A program made the translations under genes and the position numbers. Positions 7,242-10,532 of a stretch of 10,532 nt of DNA are shown in pieces. The number at the start of each line of letters is the position of its first letter. Position 1 is the first letter of the stretch. The stretch is taken from contig DCHJ01000057.1 in the NCBI GenBank assembly GCA_002314805.1, positions 1-10,532 of the forward strand, written 5' to 3'. Source of the DNA: Lachnospiraceae bacterium UBA1755. GTDB lineage: Bacteria; Bacillota; Clostridia; Lachnospirales; Lachnospiraceae. The notes beneath the pieces are model-generated. The model was not told the DNA's origin, ran no database searches, and was given only the letters and a program-made list of their open reading frames with translations.

Positions 7242-7282
7242 GTCTTAATACTAGCACAGCAGCCTGTTTATTGTATTAAGAC
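7242..7282. other. Hairpin at the left border of the direct-repeat island
   Basis: GTCTTAATAC (7242-7251) and GTATTAAGAC (7273-7282) form a perfect 10-bp inverted repeat with a 21-bp loop. The right arm lies inside copy 1 of the 38-bp direct repeat; copy 2 has no such partner. It could be a recombination-related structure or a terminator for the short - strand frame that ends here. No T-run makes it a classical terminator. Confidence 0.5.
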
Positions 7283-7409
7283 TTTCTTCATTTTCTTCTA
7301 ACTCTTTCAATCTGCTATGGAATTCCGCTATCTGCCAGCGCTTCTTGTTGAGCCGCCTTAGCACTCTCACACTATATATCGACACATACATCCACAAAAA
7401 AGGAATCAT
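7251..7409 (-). CDS. Small putative membrane/coiled-coil ORF, possible remnant
   Basis: A 52-codon frame encodes a hydrophobic N-terminal segment (MIPFLWMYVSIYSV), a basic stretch (RRLNKKRW) and a Glu-rich helical tail with LKELEENEESLNT, ending INRLLC. The frame is open about 17 codons further upstream without another good start. There is no Shine-Dalgarno before the ATG at 7409, so it may be either a real small membrane protein or the decayed end of a longer one. Its tail is encoded by copy 1 of the 38-bp repeat, and the same peptide appears in the same frame in copy 2 at the other end of the island. That shared framing is the main reason to think the sequence is, or was, coding. No family recognised. 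Confidence 0.3.
   Translation of the reverse strand: MIPFLWMYVSIYSVRVLRRLNKKRWQIAEFHSRLKELEENEESLNTINRLLC
7271..7308. repeat. 38-bp direct repeat, left copy
   Basis: This is identical over 38 bp to 8374-8411, 1.1 kb away in the same orientation. The similarity continues for about 5 more bases after a 3-bp gap. On the - strand it encodes K-E-L-E-E-N-E-E-S-L-N-T. With the right copy it brackets the two-gene DUF5674 cassette. Confidence 0.95.
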
Positions 7410-7462
7410 GTAAAGAAATGCTTGACGCTTACAATCATTAATCCGTCATAATTCTTACCGGT

Positions 7463-7493
7463 ATTGCAGGAATGCAATGGAATCGATTATAAT
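7463..7493 (+). promoter_or_regulatory. Candidate promoter P1 with palindrome, DUF5674 cassette
   Basis: There is a perfect -10 box TATAAT (7488-7493), with TTGCAG (7464-7469, only the TTG matching consensus) 18 bp upstream as a possible -35. A perfect inverted repeat ATTGCA-GGAA-TGCAAT (7463-7478) overlaps that -35 and the spacer, the position expected of a repressor site. It lies 85 bp upstream of the first gene of the cassette. Confidence 0.45.
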
Positions 7494-7515
7494 CAGGATA
7501 TTAATAAATCAGTCA

Positions 7516-7538
7516 CCCGTATCGGGAATCTTTATAAT
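7516..7538 (+). promoter_or_regulatory. Candidate promoter P2 with palindrome, DUF5674 cassette
   Basis: A second TATAAT (7533-7538) lies 40 bp before the first gene of the cassette. It is immediately preceded by the palindrome CCCG-TAT-CGGG (7516-7526). No good -35 is visible, so this may be either an alternative promoter or chance in A+T-rich DNA. Confidence 0.3.
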
Positions 7539-7578
7539 CGCCTGTGTTTAAGCAGCGATATCGTCAGGGGGAATTTCC

Positions 7579-7935
7579 ATGCTCATTATGACAGAGAAAA
7601 TGACAATAGTAAAAATTGCAGCAATCAGAGATTTTCCAAATGGATTTGTAAAAGGAGTTGTGGATCTTGAAAAGAGATTGGTAGCGCTTGATGCGGAAAT
7701 GCATTACGAATTAGCAGATTTTCTGAAACAGCAGAAGGACTCAAAGGAAATCGATATGTGGGGTTTTAACCTGTGGCTTGAAAATGATGGGATCGATGAT
7801 ATTTTAGAGTTTGATTCATTTATCAATATTCATCAGAATCAGCTTCATGGATTTCCAAGAGGCGGAATGGATATCCTGAATAAAGAAATTAAAAAAACGG
7901 CCACGGAGGTAATTTGCGAATGGATTCAGTTTTGA
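7579..7935 (+). CDS. DUF5674-family protein, first gene of two-gene cassette
   Basis: A 118-residue protein that I match to the DUF5674 family from memory of its conserved pattern: a short N-terminal strand (MLIMTEKMTIV), FVKGVVDLEKRLVALDAEMH (23-42, usually 'VKAVVDVEK...LGGELH'), DMWGFNLWLE (59-68, usually 'DLWGINLYPE') and LEFDSFINIHQNQ (76-88, usually 'IEFDSMINIRPSQ'). It is cytoplasmic with no signal peptide. The function of the family is unknown to me. The start at 7579 has AGGGGGA at 7566-7572 and gives the expected N-terminus. The 3' end overlaps the next gene by 16 bp, and that gene's ribosome binding site lies inside this one, so the two are co-translated. Base composition is richer in A+T than the flanking housekeeping genes, as expected of a transferred segment. 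No catalytic motif is recognised. Confidence 0.8.
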   Translation: MLIMTEKMTIVKIAAIRDFPNGFVKGVVDLEKRLVALDAEMHYELADFLKQQKDSKEIDMWGFNLWLENDGIDDILEFDSFINIHQNQLHGFPRGGMDILNKEIKKTATEVICEWIQF

Positions 7936-8219
7936 GAGCGCAGTGGTTTCGGCTGACACTTCCTGAACAGATGGTGAATATCGGAAATGAGGTAAAGAGA
8001 GCTGTGAGGTTTGATGATAACACGGAAAAGAAGACCTTTTTTCTCGACAAGGCGATTGCTTATACAGAACTGACGATGCAGGATCCCAAAAACAGGAAAG
8101 TCCTTACGGAACTGGAAATCAGTTTGGACGTCCTTATGGATTACCGGGGTGTTCATGAGATTGATTGCTCAAAAGAAGATATCCGAAAATACTATATGAA
8201 TTATGCGTTGTTGGTGTAA
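7920..8219 (+). CDS. Small all-helical partner protein of the DUF5674 gene
   Basis: A 99-residue protein without signal peptide or membrane segment, predicted almost entirely helical. Recognisable pieces are WFRLTLPEQMVNIGNEVKRAV (9-29), a helix around FLDKAIAYTELTMQDPKNRKVLTEL (41-65), LDVLMDYRG (69-77) and a C-terminal DCSKEDIRKYYMNYALL (82-98). It resembles a widespread uncharacterised family with an 'L-x-EQ-x-x-N-(I/V)-G-S-E-V-x-R-A' N-terminus and 'L-T-x-x-D-x-KN' in the middle; I cannot attach a family name. The start at 7920 is chosen over an in-frame TTG at 7914 because GGAGGT (7905-7910) is 9 nt from the ATG but only 3 nt from the TTG. It overlaps the upstream DUF5674 gene by 16 bp and is closed by a strong terminator 25 bp downstream. 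A toxin-antitoxin or regulator-partner arrangement is possible but unproven. Confidence 0.78.
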   Translation: MDSVLRAQWFRLTLPEQMVNIGNEVKRAVRFDDNTEKKTFFLDKAIAYTELTMQDPKNRKVLTELEISLDVLMDYRGVHEIDCSKEDIRKYYMNYALLV

Positions 8220-8244
8220 CCTGACTTTTGCAGTTGAGCAAAGA

Positions 8245-8291
8245 AAAAATCCTTCTATAGCCTCATTATTATTGGGTTCAGAAGGATTTTT
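8245..8291 (+). terminator. Strong terminator of the DUF5674 cassette (bidirectional)
   Basis: AAAAATCCTTCT (8245-8256) pairs perfectly with AGAAGGATTTTT (8280-8291). AGCC and GGGT inside can extend the hairpin. The A-run before and T-run after allow termination in both directions. It starts 25 bp after the stop of the second gene and completes the cassette. Confidence 0.88.
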
Positions 8292-8365
8292 GTTCCCCAA
8301 AAATCCATTGTGTTTTTTTACCGCTCTTAGCTTCGCTACCCCCTTAACTCCACCCGGCGCTGCAA

Positions 8366-8464
8366 TTAATTTGTTGTATTAAGACTTTCTTCATTTTCTT
8401 CTAACTCTTTCTTCAATCTCTTATTTACAAAGTGTGGTATATTTGTACCATCATAATCAACCAG
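8366..8464 (-). pseudogene. 3'-end remnant of a coding sequence at the right repeat
   Basis: On the - strand a frame is open for 33 codons to a TAA at 8366-8368. It reads LVDYDGTNIPHFVNKR followed by the repeat-encoded LKKELEENEESLNTTN. A TAA lies just upstream in frame, but another frame continues the reading with TLKTGEFNWL, as if a frameshift had occurred near 8465. There is no start codon or ribosome binding site. It is best read as the decayed C-terminus of a gene whose family I do not recognise. Between the cassette terminator (8291) and this remnant I see nothing else. Confidence 0.3.
8374..8411. repeat. 38-bp direct repeat, right copy
   Basis: This is identical to 7271-7308. Compared with the left copy, the sequence following it on the + strand has three extra bases (TTC), which on the - strand adds one Lys (RLKKELEE versus RLKELEE) and keeps the frame. 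It bounds the island on the right. Confidence 0.95.
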
Positions 8465-8500
8465 TTAAATTCTCCAGTTTTCAACGTAACTCTTAAACAC

Positions 8501-8530
8501 AAGAAGCAGCCTTCTCAGCTGCTTCTTTTT
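8501..8530 (+). terminator. Hairpin with T-run between the island and gmhA
   Basis: AAGAAGCAGC (8501-8510) pairs perfectly with GCTGCTTCTT (8518-8527) around a 7-nt loop, and TTT follows to 8530. By T-run orientation it works on the + strand. It lies 83 bp beyond the stop of the - strand gmhA gene, and in that direction the run after the stem (GTGTTTAAG) is poor. It may still serve both strands. Confidence 0.7.
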
Positions 8531-8612
8531 CATGTTGTTCTGTGTCGTCGGTTCATGTCGGACCGAAAGGAATGACCTTGTCAGAATTAAAACCTGTTGC
8601 TATCCGTGCCGC

Positions 8613-9239
8613 TCAGAAGAAATGATCCTCAAGCTCCATGCAGAGCGTATGGTAGATGGGAAGGTGTCTTTCCTGAATACGATATGTCACATCATCGGGT
8701 ACTATGATACTTACATCCGCCAGCTTCTTAAGCTCTCCCCCGGTCTTGCCTGCGAGAAGGATGACCTTCATACCTTTTGCCTTTGCGACTATTGCTGCAT
8801 TTATGAGATTCTCCGCATTGCCGGAGGTGGAGATTGCAAGGAGCACATCGCCCTGCCTGCCATAGCCATACACCTGCTGTGCGAACCCGAATTCCGGACG
8901 CACATCATTGCCTACCGCTGTGGTAAGCGCTGTATGTCCGGTAATTGAGATAGCTGTCATGGCTCCCTGGAGCTCTTTTCCCAGCAGAGCACCGCGCGCT
9001 GCATCAATGCTTTCCATCCCGGCAATGATGTCTGCGGGGATAGGCCGCCTCTTTTCAAAGGTCTTCATCAGCTCACCAACTATATGCTCGCTGTCTCCTG
9101 CGCTTCCTCCGTTGCCGCCGACCAGGAGCTTGCCGCCTTTTTCGTAGCAGTCCTCCATGATATTATAAGCGGCTTCAACCTGATCCCGGACCGGAGCGAG
9201 GTCCGGGTATCTGTCTATTAGGTTCTGAAGATATTTCAT
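8613..9239 (-). CDS. gmhA: Sedoheptulose-7-phosphate isomerase, SIS domain (GmhA type)
   Basis: A 208-residue SIS-domain protein that by family converts D-sedoheptulose 7-phosphate to D-glycero-manno-heptose 7-phosphate, the first step toward nucleotide-activated heptose. Seen are the phosphosugar-binding loop GGNGGSAGD (41-49), EHIVGELMK (51-59) with H52 and E56 at the spacing of the GmhA active-site His/Glu, the second phosphate loop AISTSGNAENL (135-145), and RIQERHLPIYHTLC (187-200), where H192 is the likely catalytic His. A segment at about 66-95 is longer than in E. coli GmhA. The start at 9239 carries a modest AGG ribosome binding site. No other heptose-pathway gene (kinase, phosphatase, nucleotidyltransferase) is visible nearby, so the pathway lies elsewhere or the protein acts on another sugar phosphate. 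Confidence 0.88.
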   Translation of the reverse strand: MKYLQNLIDRYPDLAPVRDQVEAAYNIMEDCYEKGGKLLVGGNGGSAGDSEHIVGELMKTFEKRRPIPADIIAGMESIDAARGALLGKELQGAMTAISITGHTALTTAVGNDVRPEFGFAQQVYGYGRQGDVLLAISTSGNAENLINAAIVAKAKGMKVILLAGKTGGELKKLADVSIIVPDDVTYRIQERHLPIYHTLCMELEDHFF

Positions 9240-9601
9240 AGCTCTACCTGCGTTTCTTTGATGTTATGGTCTCTTGTCAGTTTTTTATATGTGTGCTGCC
9301 TTCGATCCGTACCGGGTAATGCCTGTACCGTATTTTCCGGCTGCGGCACGCTTTCCTGACCACAGCCTTTTTCCACCCGGCATTTCTGCCCCGGCTTTTT
9401 TCTACCCCGCTGCATTTTTTGCCTTGCATTTTCCGTCTGTCATTTAATGACGGCACTGCGGACCAATCTCTCACATATCTTTTACTTCCGTAATTTTAAC
9501 TGTTTTGCGGGTTCAAATCTACATTTTTGTTAATTTGCCTGATGATTTGCTATGCGCACCCGCAATTGCGCACAGACACTGTGTATCTGATATTTCGTCC
9601 G
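9240..9601. other. Intergenic region upstream of gmhA
   Basis: This is about 360 bp with no credible gene. A Lys/Arg-rich - strand frame (9277-9474) has no ribosome binding site or family resemblance and is left out. The - strand carries TATAAA at about 9286-9291, a possible -10 for gmhA, without a convincing -35. A copy of the 16-bp motif ATGCGCACCCGCAATT sits at 9552-9567. Confidence 0.5.
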
Positions 9602-10072
9602 TCATTTCAGCTCGCCATTGCGGAGGATATGTTCCAGCAGCCCTTCGCAGCCGGCGTATATCTGATCCCAGACCTTGTGGAAATTACGGGTATACCAAGG
9701 GTCCTCAACCTCGCCCGGAGTGGATGTATACTCCATAAGGTAGTGGACCTTGCCCTGCGGGTCGCTGCCGATGATGCGTCCAAGGCCACGCTCATTGCTT
9801 CGATCCATGATTATAAGGTAATCCCAGTCGCTGTATTCCTTCTTTTCTATGACCTGCGCGCGCTTTGTCTCGTCAACCTTAAGACCATGCGCCAGGATCT
9901 CGCGGCGGGCCGGCGGATATATGGGATTGCCGTATTCTTCGTAGCTGATTGCGCGTGACTCTATGTGAAAGCAGGCCTCAAGACCGGCTTCTTTTACCAT
10001 GTTTTTAAATATTATCTCCGCCATAGGACTGCGGCAGATATTGCCGTGGCAGACAAATAAGACTTTAATCAT
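9602..10072 (-). CDS. Low-molecular-weight protein-tyrosine phosphatase
   Basis: A 156-residue cytoplasmic phosphatase of the LMW-PTP/arsenate-reductase fold. It hydrolyses phosphotyrosine (or phosphoarginine in some Firmicute members) through a cysteinyl-phosphate. The P-loop C8-H-G-N-I-C-R14-S15 (C-x5-R-S) is at the very N-terminus, preceded by the strand IKVLFV. The general acid is D124 in EDPWYTRNF (122-130). YGNPIYPPARREI (about 47-59) is typical of bacterial members. All catalytic residues are intact. The start has AAGGA about 9 nt upstream on the - strand. It is not next to an obvious tyrosine kinase or capsule gene, so its partner is unknown. It is on the same strand as gmhA but 362 bp away. 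Confidence 0.95.
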   Translation of the reverse strand: MIKVLFVCHGNICRSPMAEIIFKNMVKEAGLEACFHIESRAISYEEYGNPIYPPARREILAHGLKVDETKRAQVIEKKEYSDWDYLIIMDRSNERGLGRIIGSDPQGKVHYLMEYTSTPGEVEDPWYTRNFHKVWDQIYAGCEGLLEHILRNGELK

Positions 10073-10167
10073 GCTTGTTTTCCTTATCTTTCTTAGGTTT
10101 TACGCGATTTTCCAAATATGCTTTTCTGGCATATTCCTGTATAAATTGGCATAGTTTGGTGGGCAAA

Positions 10168-10206
10168 AGGTGTAAATTATGGTGTTTGTATTGTAAATTT
10201 ACACCT
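10168..10206. promoter_or_regulatory. Inverted repeat between the edge gene and the phosphatase
   Basis: AGGTGTAAATT (10168-10178) and AATTTACACCT (10196-10206) form an 11-bp perfect inverted repeat with a 17-bp loop. Overlapping its right arm is the palindrome TGTAAATTTACA (10192-10203). On the - strand the hairpin follows the edge gene's stop by 15 bp and is followed by TTTT, so it may be that gene's terminator. The symmetric TGTAAA/TTTACA boxes about 140 bp upstream of the phosphatase start could equally be an operator. Confidence 0.55.
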
Positions 10207-10221
10207 CACTATTTGCAAGAT

Positions 10222-10530
10222 TTACAAGTTATTTCCATCAAATAATCTGACAGAATATTCCATCATATCAAATGACTTTTTATCAATCTTTCTAGTCTGA
10301 TTCAGTTTTGAATACTCCCCTGTCAAGGGCTCTGATTCCGGTATTTCATCTTGAATTGAACTTTTATTTATAATACAGGATGCTAAGTGCATTATCTTCG
10401 CTGCTTGTCTAAAGGCAGTTTCACCATTGAATTTTATATTGATAAGGAATCCACCAAGCCCCTTTATTCCAAAGAGATAACCTTTATAATCTTCTTTATC
10501 AAATTTGCCTTTAGAGTATATAGAAAGTGC
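10222..10530 (-). CDS. Partial gene (3' end) of unknown function at right edge
   Basis: On the - strand a frame is open from the window edge to a TAA at 10222-10224, giving the last 102 residues of a protein whose start is outside the window. Recognisable stretches are SKGKFDKEDYKGYLFGIKGLGGFLIN near the beginning (about 6-31), a helical ETAFRQAAKIMHLASCI (37-53), an acidic linker EIPESEPLTGEYS (about 62-74) and MMEYSVRLFDGNNL at the end. I recognise no family. Composition is clearly A+T-rich compared with the phosphatase and gmhA, pointing to an accessory or recently acquired gene. That the frame is real is supported by its length without stops in low-GC DNA and by protein-like residue use. 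It may continue into a mobile or defence region to the right; that is only a guess. Confidence 0.7.
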   Translation of the reverse strand, partial: ALSIYSKGKFDKEDYKGYLFGIKGLGGFLINIKFNGETAFRQAAKIMHLASCIINKSSIQDEIPESEPLTGEYSKLNQTRKIDKKSFDMMEYSVRLFDGNNL

Positions 10531-10532
10531 AG

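Noticed and set aside
7920..8219. Helical partner protein as a HEPN-type RNase toxin
   Set aside because: The R-x4-6-H motif of HEPN nucleases is not seen; only the helical character and gene pairing fit, which is not enough.
8532..8948. 138-codon + strand frame opposite gmhA
   Set aside because: It is antisense to the conserved SIS-domain gene; residue use is not protein-like.
9277..9474. Lys/Arg-rich 65-codon - strand frame upstream of gmhA
   Set aside because: It has no ribosome binding site, no recognisable domain and a biased composition expected of chance translation.

Overview
The window looks like chromosomal DNA of a mid-GC Gram-positive anaerobe, most likely a Clostridia/Lachnospiraceae-type Firmicute. 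This rests on strong AAAGGAG-type ribosome binding sites, gram-positive lipoprotein and DUF4349-type genes, and roughly balanced base composition with a few clearly A+T-richer patches. The species cannot be named from the sequence.

Layout. On the + strand, 60-4092 carries a 12-TM MFS transporter, a PIG-L/LmbE-type zinc deacetylase and a creatinase/M24-fold protein. The M24-fold protein appears to have lost most or all of the family's metal ligands. The three genes are separated by about 210-225 bp each, so they are neighbours of possibly linked function rather than a tight operon. A strong terminator (4209-4250) closes this block. A small XRE/Cro-type regulator (4520-4750) follows, with a palindrome in its promoter region. 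After it come two 78-bp direct repeats (4920-4997, 5025-5102) in non-coding DNA. On the - strand lie a DUF4349 lipoprotein (6232-5195) with a hypervariable KAQD-repeat tail and a YbaK-type Cys-tRNA(Pro) deacylase (7021-6530).

7271-8411 is the most unusual part. It is an A+T-richer segment of about 1.1 kb bounded by a perfect 38-bp direct repeat. Inside, two small overlapping + strand genes, a DUF5674-family protein and an all-helical partner, form a compact self-contained cassette: own promoter(s) with palindromes, translational overlap and a strong terminator. The architecture resembles a toxin-antitoxin-like or other two-gene accessory module, but no function is shown. Both copies of the repeat are open in the same - strand frame with an in-frame 3-bp difference, so the repeat derives from a coding 3' end.

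The right part (- strand) has a sedoheptulose-7-phosphate isomerase (gmhA-type SIS protein), a low-molecular-weight tyrosine phosphatase and, at the right edge, the 3' end of an unrecognised A+T-rich gene running off the window. A 16-bp motif recurs at several places in the window, mostly just downstream of genes. No rRNA, tRNA, CRISPR array, transposase or integrase was found.
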